From assembly GCA_900471815.1 (NCBI GenBank), contig UICE01000002.1, positions 62,001 through 126,000 on the forward strand: a stretch of DNA of 64,000 bases, in the 5' to 3' direction. The first letter of the stretch is position 1. The number at the start of each line of letters is the position of its first letter. A program made the translations under genes and the position numbers. Origin of the DNA: Hyphomicrobiales bacterium. Lineage in GTDB: Bacteria; Pseudomonadota; Alphaproteobacteria; Rhizobiales; Rhizobiaceae. Below are positions 28,055-36,949 of the stretch, piece after piece. The notes under the pieces were generated by a model. The model had not been told where the DNA came from and searched no databases. It saw only the letters and a program-made list of their open reading frames with translations.

Positions 28055-29191
28055 ATGAAGACCAGCCGGTCACTCCGTATTGTTCATTGCTTCAGGGCTC
28101 CCGTAGGTGGCGTCTTTCGGCATGTCCGCGATCTGGTTGCTGCGCAGAATGCCGCAGGGCATCAAGTTGGCGTAATCTGCGACGCAACAATTGGAAGCGA
28201 ACTTGAGGAACAACTCCTCGCCGAACTTGGCGTCGGGCTGGCTTTGGGACTAACGCGTATTCCAATGCAAAGGCAGATTGGGTTCCGCGATGCCGTAGCG
28301 GCATTCAGGACATACAAGACAATCAAGAAATTGAAGCCTGAGATTCTGCATGGGCACGGCGCCAAAGGCGGCACCTATGCAAGAATATTCGGCTCGCTGT
28401 TACGGGTATCTGGTGCAAGCGTTGCCCGTTTTTATTCGCCGCATGGCGGTAGTCTCCATTACGATCCGACGAAACTTTCCGGAAAACTGATTTTCCGGAT
28501 CGAGCGGCTGATGGAGCGAATGACGGATCGCATTATATTTGTTTCAAAGTTCGAGCGCGAAACCTATGTGCGGAAAGTTGGAGAGCCCCACTGCCCCAAT
28601 GCTTTGATCCATAATGGGCTGTCCGCACAAGAGTTTGATCCGGTCGTCGAGAACGACAATGCCGCAGATTTTCTGTTCATCGGAGAATTACGCGCGCTGA
28701 AAGGGCCCGATATTTTCATTGAGGCTCTCGCAAAGGCCAGCAAAGCAAGCGCGCGGAAGTTTACTGCCGTTATTGTTGGTGATGGGAGAGACCGCGCATC
28801 ACTGGTGGAACAGGCCGTATTGATACGGGAGCAGACCGATATAAGGTTCCTGCCTCCCATGAAGGCCAGAGACGCTTTCCGCCTTGCAAAAATTGTGGTG
28901 GTGCCTTCGCGCGCTGAAGCCTTGCCCTATATTGTTCTGGAGGCATTGGCAGCTGGAAAGGCGTTGATCGCCAGCCGGGTGGGTGGAATTCCAGAAATTC
29001 TGGGCGATCAATCGCTGGCACTGGTCAGACCCGACGCAACCGAACTTGCCCAGAAAATACTGACTGCCATTGGCGATGTTGCAGCCTATCGCACCGTCCT
29101 GCCGGATATTGACGATCTGAAAAAGAACTTCAGCGCCAGCAGTATGGCAGCCCGGTTGGAAACCGAATATTTCGTTTCACTTGGTCACTAA
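28055..29191 (+). CDS. Glycosyltransferase family 4
   Basis: A 378-residue cytosolic GT-B enzyme. The N-terminal domain has FRAPVGGVFRHVRDLVAAQN and GHGAKGGTYARI. The C-terminal nucleotide-sugar-binding domain has FLFIGELRALKGPDIFIEAL, VIVGDGRDRASL and VPSRAEALPYIVLEALAAGKALIAS, the GT4 E-x7-E pattern. It would add a sugar to the lipid-linked repeat unit. It starts 9 bp after the Wza-like gene, so the two are surely co-transcribed. Donor and acceptor are unknown. Confidence 0.9.
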   Translation: MKTSRSLRIVHCFRAPVGGVFRHVRDLVAAQNAAGHQVGVICDATIGSELEEQLLAELGVGLALGLTRIPMQRQIGFRDAVAAFRTYKTIKKLKPEILHGHGAKGGTYARIFGSLLRVSGASVARFYSPHGGSLHYDPTKLSGKLIFRIERLMERMTDRIIFVSKFERETYVRKVGEPHCPNALIHNGLSAQEFDPVVENDNAADFLFIGELRALKGPDIFIEALAKASKASARKFTAVIVGDGRDRASLVEQAVLIREQTDIRFLPPMKARDAFRLAKIVVVPSRAEALPYIVLEALAAGKALIASRVGGIPEILGDQSLALVRPDATELAQKILTAIGDVAAYRTVLPDIDDLKKNFSASSMAARLETEYFVSLGH

Positions 29192-29236
29192 TTATCAAAC
29201 CTTTCTTAGTGCCTATATGCTACCTAAGGTAGTATT

Positions 29237-30775
29237 ATGAGAGATAACAACGCAAAACCGAAGCTCACTCGCGAGTCCGTTCGTAATCTGGTGTCCGATG
29301 AAGAATCTTCAACGGGCAAAAGCAGCCTGAGCCCTGTCGCCTACACGATTGCGTCACAATATGCGCAATCAACCAACTCGCCGGTAATGATCAGCGGTAT
29401 CATGCGGATCATCGAGTTCATGATCGTGGCGGTTACGGGCATCGCGATCTATATTTTCTATGTGGGCGCATCGCCGAGCTTGTTTCTGCACTATTTGCTG
29501 GCAGTCGTGGTCACCGCAACCGCGACTGTTTTCATGTTGGAGCTGAGCGACAGTTACCAGCTTGCCACGATGCGCGATCCTTTCAGCAAGTTCGGGCGGC
29601 TTGTCATCATATGGTCGGGCGTTTTCGCGATGATGTCGCTGGCAGCCTTCTTCCTCAAAATATCCGAAGACTATTCGCGTGTCTGGTTTGGCGCCTGGTT
29701 TCTTTGCGGACTGGTTTTGTTTGTTGCATTTCGGCTCATCATGTCCCGGTTGATCCGGCGCTGGGCACGTAATGGCAAGATGGAGCGGCGGGCCGTTCTC
29801 GTCGGTGGCGGCAAACCCGCCGAAGACCTCATCCGTTCCATCGAGCAGCAACCCTATAATGATATTCGCATTTGCGGGGTCTTTGACGATCGCGACGCAA
29901 AACGTTCACCGCCTATTGTTGCTGGTTACCCGAAGCTTGGCAATATTTCAGAGCTCATCGAGTTTGCGCGGATAGCGCATATCGATATGCTCATCGTTTG
30001 CCTGCCTATAACGGCTGAAGAGCGCGTACTCTCGCTTTTGAAGAAGCTCTGGGTGCTGCCCGTCGACATAAGACTATCGGCCCACAACAACCATTTGCAA
30101 TTCCGCCCACGCGCTTATTCCTATATCGGCTCAGTGGCGATGATCGATCTGTTTGACAAGCCGATCAATGATTGGGACTCGGTCGCCAAACGCGCTTTTG
30201 ACATCTTCTTCAGTCTCTTCGGCATTCTCGTTTTCAGCCCGATCATGCTGGCTACAGCGCTTGCGATCAGACTGGAAAGCAAGGGTTCTGTCATTTTCAA
30301 GCAACAGCGCCACGGCTTCAATAATGAGATCATTGAGGTCTGGAAATTCCGTTCCATGTATACGGAAATGTGCGACCCGACGGCGCGCAACGCAGTTGTC
30401 AAAAATGATCCGCGTGTCACTCGTGTGGGTCGTTTCATCCGCAAGACTTCCATCGATGAACTGCCCCAATTTTTCAACTCGCTGATGGGGACCCTGTCGC
30501 TTGTCGGGCCTCGTCCTCACGCCATAGCGGCCCACTCCCACAATCTTCTCTACAATGATGTGGTGGATGGCTACTTTGCCCGGCACCGGGTTAAACCAGG
30601 CGTGACAGGGTGGGCCCAAATTAACGGCTGGCGCGGAGAGATCGACTCGGACGACAAGATCAAGATGCGCACGGAGTTCGATCTTTATTATATTGAAAAC
30701 TGGTCGCTTTGGTTTGATCTGAAAATTCTGCTGCTTACCCCCATACGCCTGCTGAATACGGACAACGCCTATTGA
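29237..30775 (+). CDS. Undecaprenyl-phosphate sugar-1-phosphate transferase (WcaJ/ExoY-like, full-length)
   Basis: A 512-residue initiating transferase that puts the first sugar phosphate on undecaprenyl phosphate. Four or five N-terminal membrane helices (about 50-180) are followed by a cytosolic Rossmann-like domain (RAVLVGGGKPAEDLI). One more membrane segment (FFSLFGILVFSPIMLATALAIRL) precedes the catalytic domain with KGSVIFKQQRHGFNN, VWKFRSMYTE, FIRKTSIDELPQFFNSL and LVGPRPHA. The long N-terminal form matches WcaJ, GumD and HfsE. It is 45 bp after the glycosyltransferase and overlaps the polymerase start. Confidence 0.93.
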   Translation: MRDNNAKPKLTRESVRNLVSDEESSTGKSSLSPVAYTIASQYAQSTNSPVMISGIMRIIEFMIVAVTGIAIYIFYVGASPSLFLHYLLAVVVTATATVFMLELSDSYQLATMRDPFSKFGRLVIIWSGVFAMMSLAAFFLKISEDYSRVWFGAWFLCGLVLFVAFRLIMSRLIRRWARNGKMERRAVLVGGGKPAEDLIRSIEQQPYNDIRICGVFDDRDAKRSPPIVAGYPKLGNISELIEFARIAHIDMLIVCLPITAEERVLSLLKKLWVLPVDIRLSAHNNHLQFRPRAYSYIGSVAMIDLFDKPINDWDSVAKRAFDIFFSLFGILVFSPIMLATALAIRLESKGSVIFKQQRHGFNNEIIEVWKFRSMYTEMCDPTARNAVVKNDPRVTRVGRFIRKTSIDELPQFFNSLMGTLSLVGPRPHAIAAHSHNLLYNDVVDGYFARHRVKPGVTGWAQINGWRGEIDSDDKIKMRTEFDLYYIENWSLWFDLKILLLTPIRLLNTDNAY

Positions 30776-32013
30776 GCACTGTTGCGCATCGCGACTTACC
30801 AAGCGGGATAGATCGCGCCACCAAGAACCGCGCGCTCGTCCGGCTCATTTCAAATTTTGCGGTGGGTTTCGGTGTATTCCTGAGTGGTTTCGTCATCGAC
30901 GAGCCTGCTCCATACGAACTTTACATGGCGGGCCTGATCGCGATTTGGGCCTTGTTCGGCCTCAGGCTCTCGCAGGTGAGCGGCGCGCTTCTTGCCATAT
31001 TGGTGATCTTCAATATTGGCGGCGTTATCTCGATGGGACAGATGTCCGATCTGAAAACCGCACCCATGTATCTCGCCGTATCGCTGTTCTTGTCGCTGAC
31101 GTCCGTCTTCTTCGCTGCCATCGTTAAAAACGACTACCGCGTGCTCAACATCATCTTTGGCGGTTATGTGCTGGCAGCGATATGTACCTCGCTGCTCGGC
31201 ATTCTCGGCTATTTCAATGCCTTTCCCGGTTCAGAGCTCTTTACGCGCTACGGACGGGCGATGGGTGCTTTTCAGGATCCGAATGTTTTCGGTCCATTTC
31301 TCATGCTGCCCTTTGCCTGGTTATTGCACGGCATACTGGCGGGAAGTTTGCGCGCCCTGCCCTTGCGCCTCGTACCAATTCTGATTTTGACACTGGCAAT
31401 CTTTCTCTCATTTTCACGGGCGGCGTGGGGCATGGCGCTGCTCATCATTGCCGGGATGGCGCTGCTGCTGTTCATTCACAACCCCAGCCCGTTGTTTCGC
31501 CTGCGGATCGTCATCATGGCGATCGTGGCCGTTGCGCTGGCATTGATTGCAATTGTCATCGCATTGCAGATCCCCAGCGTGGCCGAGCTTTTCAATGCGC
31601 GCGCACAACTGGTTCAGGATTATGATGATGCGCAGTTCGGTCGCTTCGCCCGCCACTGGTATGGTTTATTAATGTCTATCGACCACCCCCTCGGCATTGG
31701 GCCGTTGGAGTTTGGGCCCATCTATGGCGAAGACACACATAATATCTGGCTTAAAGCACTGCTGGATTATGGTTGGATCGGTTTTGCCAGTTATTTGCTG
31801 CTCACCATGCTCACTCTCGGACTTGGGTTACGCATCCTTTTCCGTGACCGGCCCTGGCAGCCATATCTCCTATGCGCCTATCTTGCCTACCTCACACATG
31901 TGGTGGTGGGAAACGTTATCGATACAGACCATTGGCGCCATTTTTATCTGCTGGTCGGGGTTATATGGGGATGCGTTGCGCTTGAGGTCGCAAATAAACG
32001 CCAAGAAAAATGA
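30772..32013 (+). CDS. O-antigen ligase/Wzy-type polymerase, polytopic membrane protein
   Basis: A 413-residue inner-membrane protein with about 11 helices. FLSFSRAAWGMALLI is a typical Wzy/WaaL stretch, and a large periplasmic loop follows (about 270-320) with HPLGIGPLEFGPIYGEDTHNIWLKALLDYGWIG; the G-P-x-H-N-x-W-L motif is characteristic. It would join repeat units into polymer. The TTG at 30772 overlaps the TGA of the transferase gene (TTGA), a usual coupled start; no better ATG is close. It ends the plus-strand polysaccharide run. Confidence 0.88.
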   Translation: MSTVAHRDLPSGIDRATKNRALVRLISNFAVGFGVFLSGFVIDEPAPYELYMAGLIAIWALFGLRLSQVSGALLAILVIFNIGGVISMGQMSDLKTAPMYLAVSLFLSLTSVFFAAIVKNDYRVLNIIFGGYVLAAICTSLLGILGYFNAFPGSELFTRYGRAMGAFQDPNVFGPFLMLPFAWLLHGILAGSLRALPLRLVPILILTLAIFLSFSRAAWGMALLIIAGMALLLFIHNPSPLFRLRIVIMAIVAVALALIAIVIALQIPSVAELFNARAQLVQDYDDAQFGRFARHWYGLLMSIDHPLGIGPLEFGPIYGEDTHNIWLKALLDYGWIGFASYLLLTMLTLGLGLRILFRDRPWQPYLLCAYLAYLTHVVVGNVIDTDHWRHFYLLVGVIWGCVALEVANKRQEK

Positions 32014-32161
32014 CAGTAATACTGCCATGTCCTGCAACTGAAAATAGCACAATGCGCGCGTTTTTAACGAATTGCTGTCGTTTTCTGCAATTGAATGAAT
32101 CGACTTCAGCTGGTTTTTTAGTTCAATAAGGCATTTCTACCAGCAAAATCCAGAAACAGGG

Positions 32162-32410
32162 ATGAAGGCCATAGTCGATTTTTTAAAAAAGAATAACCCA
32201 AACTATTCCACTTCTGATGGTGAACTTATGCAGCAGGCGCTCGATATTGCCGCTGCAAAATTGGGAATTTGCGAAGAGAACAAACATGAGCGCAGTTCAC
32301 TCATTCGGTTTGTTCGCGCTGCCTTTATCATCGGCAACCGCGATGTGGATGCCATCGCAAGTTTCACTGTGAACGCAATTCTTATCAGGCGCAAAAACTC
32401 ACATCGCTGA
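32162..32410 (+). CDS. Small hypothetical protein
   Basis: I do not recognise this 82-residue frame. It begins MKAIVDFLKKNNPNYST after an ACAGGG site and is predicted to be soluble and mainly helical, with LMQQALDIAAAKLGI and LIRFVRAAFIIGNRD. Base composition is somewhat more A/T-rich than the flanks. It follows the polymerase after 148 bp and converges with the pentapeptide gene. It may be a real accessory gene or a chance frame. Confidence 0.45.
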   Translation: MKAIVDFLKKNNPNYSTSDGELMQQALDIAAAKLGICEENKHERSSLIRFVRAAFIIGNRDVDAIASFTVNAILIRRKNSHR

Positions 32411-32420
32411 CGCCTGCTTG

Positions 32421-33143
32421 CTAATCGGGTTGCTCGGGCGGACAAGGCCAATTGGCTGGTGCGATCAGACCTTGTGGTAGCTTCGTCGCGCTATCGCCAC
32501 ATGCCAGATCAAGCTGTGCCTGCTGCAGACCCTTGGATGATGAAAGATCAAGTCCTTCTATTCGCGTGCGAAACATGAACGCCTTGTCAAAGTTCAGCGT
32601 TCCTTCGGTCGTCGCACCCGTCAGATCAGCGCGCGAGAGATTGGCCAGACTGAAATTGACGCCTGAAAGATTGGCCTTCTGGAAAATGGCACGCCCAAGC
32701 TCGGCTTTGGCCAAATTGGCCGATGACAAATCCGCCTGCGTGAAATTTGCGCGCTGCAACTCCGAACTGGCGAATGTGGCACTGGCGGCAGACAGTTTGG
32801 TGAAATTTGAGCGATAGGCTTCAATACGATTGAAGTTGGCTTTCGTGGCGGACGCCTCGGCGAGCGAAGCTCTTATCAGCGTGGCCTTTTCAAAATTGGC
32901 GCTGTTCACATTGGCGGTGCTCAAATCCGTGCCGGTGAAATCGGTTCCCGAAAGATTTGCACCTTCAAGGTTACTTCCAGGAATAATGATGCTGCGCTTG
33001 TTACATTCGCTCCAGTCAAGCCCCGGCTCCGCCATGCTTCCGCATTGTGCAGCTGATGCGCTGCCCGCCACTGCCAAGCCAGCAATAACTGCAAGCAATG
33101 CCAATAAACGGCGCGCAATTTGAGGATTGGTGACAATACGCAT
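32421..33143 (-). CDS. Exported pentapeptide-repeat protein
   Basis: A 240-residue protein with a signal peptide (LLALLAVIAGLAVAGSASAAQ, likely cleaved after SASAA near residue 32). About 25 tandem pentapeptide units of A(D/N)LSX type follow: SNLEGANLSGTDFTGTDLSTAN, RANFTQADLSSANLAKAEL and similar. These form a right-handed quadrilateral beta-helix. A periplasmic structural or binding role is likely. Because it is exported, mimicry of DNA against gyrase (as in Qnr/MfpA) is unlikely. GGGAGCGA precedes the start. Confidence 0.85.
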   Translation of the reverse strand: MRIVTNPQIARRLLALLAVIAGLAVAGSASAAQCGSMAEPGLDWSECNKRSIIIPGSNLEGANLSGTDFTGTDLSTANVNSANFEKATLIRASLAEASATKANFNRIEAYRSNFTKLSAASATFASSELQRANFTQADLSSANLAKAELGRAIFQKANLSGVNFSLANLSRADLTGATTEGTLNFDKAFMFRTRIEGLDLSSSKGLQQAQLDLACGDSATKLPQGLIAPANWPCPPEQPD

Positions 33144-33299
33144 TCATTCGCTCCCATGACCCATTTGACCAGTCATATTATTTAAGTAGCGCTGAGTGTC
33201 ACACAATAACAGTGCAAATGGCAAAAAAGGCAGGGCAAGCAATGCCGAACCTTATTCCGCTTTGAAACTATACTAGGCTTTTGTGATTCCTACAGAAAA

Positions 33300-33376
<77 letters not shown>

Positions 33377-33556
33377 ACATTTTCTATAAGTGCGTGGTGC
33401 AACCAAGCTTTGCTCAGATGCAAGATACGCAATCACGGCAAAATCCCTAGATTACTGAGCTTTTTATAGCAATACCTAAAGCCAAAGAAATAAGACAAAC
33501 TCCACACAATGCATGCCATCCAAGGAGCTTGGCGCCGGATGCCAGGCAATTTCGCG

Positions 33557-33835
33557 TCAGTTCCGGCGCTGGTCGAGGATGGCAGGAGGTTCTTGGCCGA
33601 CATAGATATTGGCTTCAATTGCGGCTTCAACGAATATCGTCCGCGCGGCACTCACCGAGACAATGCCGGATTGCGCTTCATAGCACGCCACACGCGCTTC
33701 CAGATGCAAAGAAGATCTCTTTTTCGGCCAACCATTGAGCAAAAACGCAGCTGCCTCACTTATTGACGAAATAGTTTCGTTCCGACCGGTCTGATTATTT
33801 TCCAGGATGACAGGAAGAAATTCAAGGTTAACCAT
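33557..33835 (-). CDS. DUF982 family protein
   Basis: A 92-residue protein that fits the rhizobial DUF982 pattern. An N-terminal strand is followed by ETISSISEAAAFLLNGWPKKRSSLHLEARVACYEAQSG (shown here only as a region, about residues 20-56; key residues are the WP and the A-x-x-A-C pair). AARTIFVEAAIEANI closes the domain. The family is often present in several copies in rhizobia and has no known function. A GGGG run precedes the start. It lies alone, 180 bp from tRNA-Pro. Confidence 0.75.
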   Translation of the reverse strand: MVNLEFLPVILENNQTGRNETISSISEAAAFLLNGWPKKRSSLHLEARVACYEAQSGIVSVSAARTIFVEAAIEANIYVGQEPPAILDQRRN

Positions 33836-34204
33836 TGGGACCCCATTTAATCCCCTTCTTTTCAGTAAAGGGCTTCCATCCTTGGCAGATGGCCAAGACT
33901 GAACTGATTTTCTGATTGGTGAGTCGATATATCCGCCAATACGCGGGCCAGCGTGACGCGAGAGTGACGCGTAATTGTAATCAAATTACCGGCCCATTTT
34001 CGTCCAATGCCACAACCCGAAACGCTTATTTTGCAAGGATTTTTTCGCAGTAACTGGGTGGCTGCCTGACATTGTTCCTATCGAAACTTGCCAATAAGTT
34101 GATATCAACCTATTGTGGGCTGATGAATCGCATGACGGCCCAACCGGGTTTGAACTCACCTTTCCAGCAGACAGCAGTTTTTGACGCATGTGAGGAGATG
34201 CCTA
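33836..34204. other. Intergenic region without recognisable gene
   Basis: These 369 bp between the divergent DUF982 and DUF899 genes presumably hold both promoters. The only notable features are a short direct repeat around 33950-33970 (GTGACGCG twice) and moderately A/T-rich stretches. Short minus-strand frames here have neither ribosome sites nor familiar sequences. Confidence 0.5.
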
Positions 34205-34909
34205 ATGAACAGCAATGAAACGCTCGTACCCGCACAGGAATTGGCCCTGAAAAATGGTGCACACTATCCCAATGAAAGCGAAGAATATCGAAAAGCCCGC
34301 AATGCCCTGCTTGCGGAAGAGATCGAACTTCGCAGGCATATTGAACGCGTAGCCCAACAACGCCGGGCCTTGCCACTGGGAGGAACAGTGACGGGGCCCT
34401 ACAAATTTGAGGGAGAAAACGGGCCTGCGGACTTTTCCGACCTGTTTGGCGACAAACAAACATTGATCATTTACAGCTATATGTTCGGTCCACAACGCCA
34501 AAGACCCTGCCCCATGTGCACATCACTTCTGTCATCCTGGGATGGCGAGGCAAAGGATGTCGGCCAACGCGCCGCACTTGCTGTCGTCGCGCGATCACCC
34601 ATCGACCGGCTGATCGCTTTCAAGAAAGAGCGCGGCTGGCAGGGCCTCAATCTTTATACTGATCTGACAGGAGACTACAGCCGGGACTATGTCAGCGCGG
34701 ATGACGAGGACGATACAGCCATCAACGTTTTTACCCGGCGGGACGGCACCATCCGGCATTTTTGGAGTGCCGAAATGGGCGGAGCAACAGCTGATCCGGG
34801 GCAAGATCCGCGAGGTGCACCCGATCCCATGCCGCTTTGGACCATTCTGGATATGACACCCGAAGGAAGGGGTAGCGACTGGTATCCCAAACTTGACTAC
34901 AGAACCTAG
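34205..34909 (+). CDS. DUF899 family thioredoxin-like protein
   Basis: A 234-residue cytosolic protein of the DUF899 family. ALLAEEIELRRHIERVAQQRRALPLGG is the family's N-terminal helix and turn. SYMFGPQRQRPCPMCTSLLSSWDG carries a CPMC redox-type motif, and the C-terminal FTRRDGTIRHFWSAEMG and HxW-type strands follow. DUF899 proteins adopt a thioredoxin-like fold of unknown role. The ATG at 34205 has GAGGAG six bases upstream. It seems monocistronic. Confidence 0.85.
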   Translation: MNSNETLVPAQELALKNGAHYPNESEEYRKARNALLAEEIELRRHIERVAQQRRALPLGGTVTGPYKFEGENGPADFSDLFGDKQTLIIYSYMFGPQRQRPCPMCTSLLSSWDGEAKDVGQRAALAVVARSPIDRLIAFKKERGWQGLNLYTDLTGDYSRDYVSADDEDDTAINVFTRRDGTIRHFWSAEMGGATADPGQDPRGAPDPMPLWTILDMTPEGRGSDWYPKLDYRT

Positions 34910-35061
34910 GGCTCACAGGCCTTATCAACCGGTACAAACGGACCAGTAGCGCCATGGCGAAACATGGCCGCTAAAGCTATGCATTGATCCAGGTGATTAA
35001 AATCGGAACATTCGCCGAACCACACCGTTATAGCTCGTGTGTTAAACAGGAGCATTCAACT

Positions 35062-35313
35062 ATGGCGATATTTTCCAAGAACGCAGACGATGCGCAGGGT
35101 GACGTAGAGGCGCAGATTGCTGCATTACGCAAGGAAATCTCCAAGATTTCTTCAAGTCTGTCGGATTTGGGCTCCGAGCGGTTTGACGAGGTTCGCCGCG
35201 TTGCGGCTAAACAAGCACGTTACGCGGCCGATACCGCAAAGCAAAACCCGGTTGCCACCCTCGCTATCGTAGCAGGGGCAGCATTGTTGATCGGTCTCTT
35301 CTCACGCCGTTAA
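35062..35313 (+). CDS. ElaB/YqjD-like small membrane-anchored protein (first of pair)
   Basis: An 83-residue protein. A soluble helical, coiled-coil-prone part (VEAQIAALRKEISKISSSLSDLG) leads to one C-terminal membrane helix (PVATLAIVAGAALLIGLFSRR). This is the DUF883/ElaB layout; E. coli members bind ribosomes at the membrane in stationary phase. AGGAG precedes the start. A second, related gene follows 17 bp later. Confidence 0.75.
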   Translation: MAIFSKNADDAQGDVEAQIAALRKEISKISSSLSDLGSERFDEVRRVAAKQARYAADTAKQNPVATLAIVAGAALLIGLFSRR

Positions 35314-35330
35314 TTTGAAGGATCAACATC

Positions 35331-35660
35331 ATGGACGATATAGCCGATGCAATTCAAAGTGAGGCAGACAAGGCTCGCCTGAAAAGTGAGATCGCCCAGT
35401 TGAAACGCGATCTTGCTGCAATAACGAAAACGCTGGCGGATAAGGGAGCCAGGGTTTTCGATGACCTTACCGAAGATGATGACGATGAAGACTATTCCTC
35501 GACTGCGCAAACAATCCGGCGGCGAGGTATTCAAGCTGCCGGAGCAATCGGTCATCAGGCCAAACGGATCGGTGACATTCCGACCCAAAATTCAATTTCG
35601 ACATTGGTAATGATCGCCGGTCTCGGCGTTATCATCGGAATGCTGGCAACCCGGCCCTAG
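35331..35660 (+). CDS. ElaB/YqjD-like small membrane-anchored protein (second of pair)
   Basis: A 109-residue paralogue of the preceding gene: helical N-terminus ADKARLKSEIAQLKRDLAAITKTLADKG, a highly acidic insert (LTEDDDDEDYSS near residues 46-57), and the C-terminal helix STLVMIAGLGVIIGMLATRP. The acidic insert is absent in the first copy. Co-transcription is likely from the 17-bp spacing. Role unknown; stationary-phase or stress association is inferred from the family only. Confidence 0.72.
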   Translation: MDDIADAIQSEADKARLKSEIAQLKRDLAAITKTLADKGARVFDDLTEDDDDEDYSSTAQTIRRRGIQAAGAIGHQAKRIGDIPTQNSISTLVMIAGLGVIIGMLATRP

Positions 35661-35686
35661 TGCCGGGTTCATATGACAGGCAAACT

Positions 35687-36244
35687 TTAACGAACCTGAT
35701 CGAGCAGGCGCTTGCATTCAAGAAGATCAAACAATGTTTCCTGCAACAGAGCGCGATTATCTTTCGACAAGCGCTTGCCATCGGCAGCTACAGGCCCTTC
35801 ATCATCGCCCTTGATCAATCCGAACAGGCGGCGCCCATGTGGCGCCGCTTTTGGTGCGCCCATAACAGCGGCTTCTTCATCAGCATCTGCCCTGCTCTGT
35901 TCCGCCGCCAAGGCTTCTTCCTGGCGTGCATGAGCCTGTTTCTGCTGACTGATCGTCTCTGCCGCAGCAATATCACCACTGCCGAGAGCTATGATGAATT
36001 GCGTGCCATTCTCGCGCAGAAGACGCTGAACGCCCTTGATCGTATAACCCTGATCATAAAGAAGATGACGGATGCCCTTGAGCAGATCGACGTCGAGCGG
36101 ACGGTAATAACGTCGTCCACCGCCCCGCTTCATTGGCTTGATATGCGTGAATCTGGTTTCCCAAAAGCGCAGGACGTGCTGTGGCAAATCCAGATCTTCG
36201 GCAACTTCGCTGATGGTTCTAAATGCGTCGGGACTCTTGTCCAT
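35687..36244 (-). CDS. MerR-family transcriptional regulator
   Basis: A 186-residue regulator with an N-terminal MerR winged helix: [25 protein letters not shown], then [22 protein letters not shown] and [14 protein letters not shown]. The rest is a charged, Ala-rich linker and a helical C-terminus ([16 protein letters not shown]) without metal-binding cysteines, so it is not a metal sensor of the classic type. It lies downstream of ihfA on the same strand, an arrangement conserved in rhizobia. The start at 36244 (MDKSPDAF) is chosen; the frame runs back to 36325 without support. Confidence 0.88.
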   Translation of the reverse strand: MDKSPDAFRTISEVAEDLDLPQHVLRFWETRFTHIKPMKRGGGRRYYRPLDVDLLKGIRHLLYDQGYTIKGVQRLLRENGTQFIIALGSGDIAAAETISQQKQAHARQEEALAAEQSRADADEEAAVMGAPKAAPHGRRLFGLIKGDDEGPVAADGKRLSKDNRALLQETLFDLLECKRLLDQVR

Positions 36245-36335
36245 GATTCCACCTTTGAGCCAAAGCGTTACTGCACCCTTTGCGCCAGATAGACCAAGCC
36301 TTGCTTTCGCAAGGTCCCAATCCATCCTTATTTTC

Positions 36336-36378
36336 GCATCGGCTTACCCGAAAACCGGATTCCACTTTTGGCCGATGC
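36336..36378. repeat. Rhizobial intergenic palindrome, copy A
   Basis: GCATCGGC and GCCGATGC arms flank a centre containing CCGAAAACCGGATTCCACTT. The same centre occurs at 44845-44889 with different but again complementary outer arms. This type of element is dispersed between genes in many rhizobial genomes (RIME-like). It lies between the ihfA and merR genes. Confidence 0.75.
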
Positions 36379-36505
36379 TACAGCGCATGGTGCGTTAAGG
36401 AGAATTCTGATTCGACGTCTATTTCAGCGGTTTATCAGCAATTTTTCAAGCTCAGTCCGAGATCGGCCCACAGCAATCTCGTCCAAGCATGCATGATAAT
36501 ACCGA

Positions 36506-36826
36506 TCAGGCCGACTTTTTCTTCCGGGTTTGATGCGAACGCAAAATGCGCTGCTTCAACACATTGGACGCCTTGAATGTCATGACGCGACGCGGCAGGA
36601 TCGGAACCTCCTCACCTGTTTTCGGGTTGCGCCCGATCCGTTCATTCTTGTCCCGGACCTGAAATGTCGCAAAAGACGACAGTTTTACGGTCTCGCCGCG
36701 GACGATTGCATCACAAACCTCGTCAAGAATGGTTTCGACAAGTGACGCTGACTCGGTGCGTGAAAGCCCTACCTTGCGATAGACTGCTTCAGCCAGATCA
36801 GCGCGCGTAATGGTTTTACCCCCCAT
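36506..36826 (-). CDS. ihfA: Integration host factor subunit alpha
   Basis: A 106-residue DNA-bending nucleoid protein. It has [28 protein letters not shown], then the beta-arm [30 protein letters not shown] with the conserved Pro of RNPKTGE that intercalates DNA. The C-terminal tail is slightly longer than in enterobacteria, as in other alphaproteobacteria. It follows fabH on the same strand after 123 bp. Confidence 0.96.
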   Translation of the reverse strand: MGGKTITRADLAEAVYRKVGLSRTESASLVETILDEVCDAIVRGETVKLSSFATFQVRDKNERIGRNPKTGEEVPILPRRVMTFKASNVLKQRILRSHQTRKKKSA

Positions 36827-36949
36827 ACGATCTCAAAGCTCTCGTTTTATTGCAAAACTATCGGTGACAGCGGAAGTTATAGGATGAAAACTGATCGGGC
36901 AAGCAGGATGGGGAACTTCGTTACCTAATCTGCCAACCCAACCGGATTA

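Noticed and set aside
33433-33651. 72-residue minus-strand frame near tRNA-Pro
   Set aside because: It overlaps the DUF982 gene in another frame, and its sequence has no domain character.
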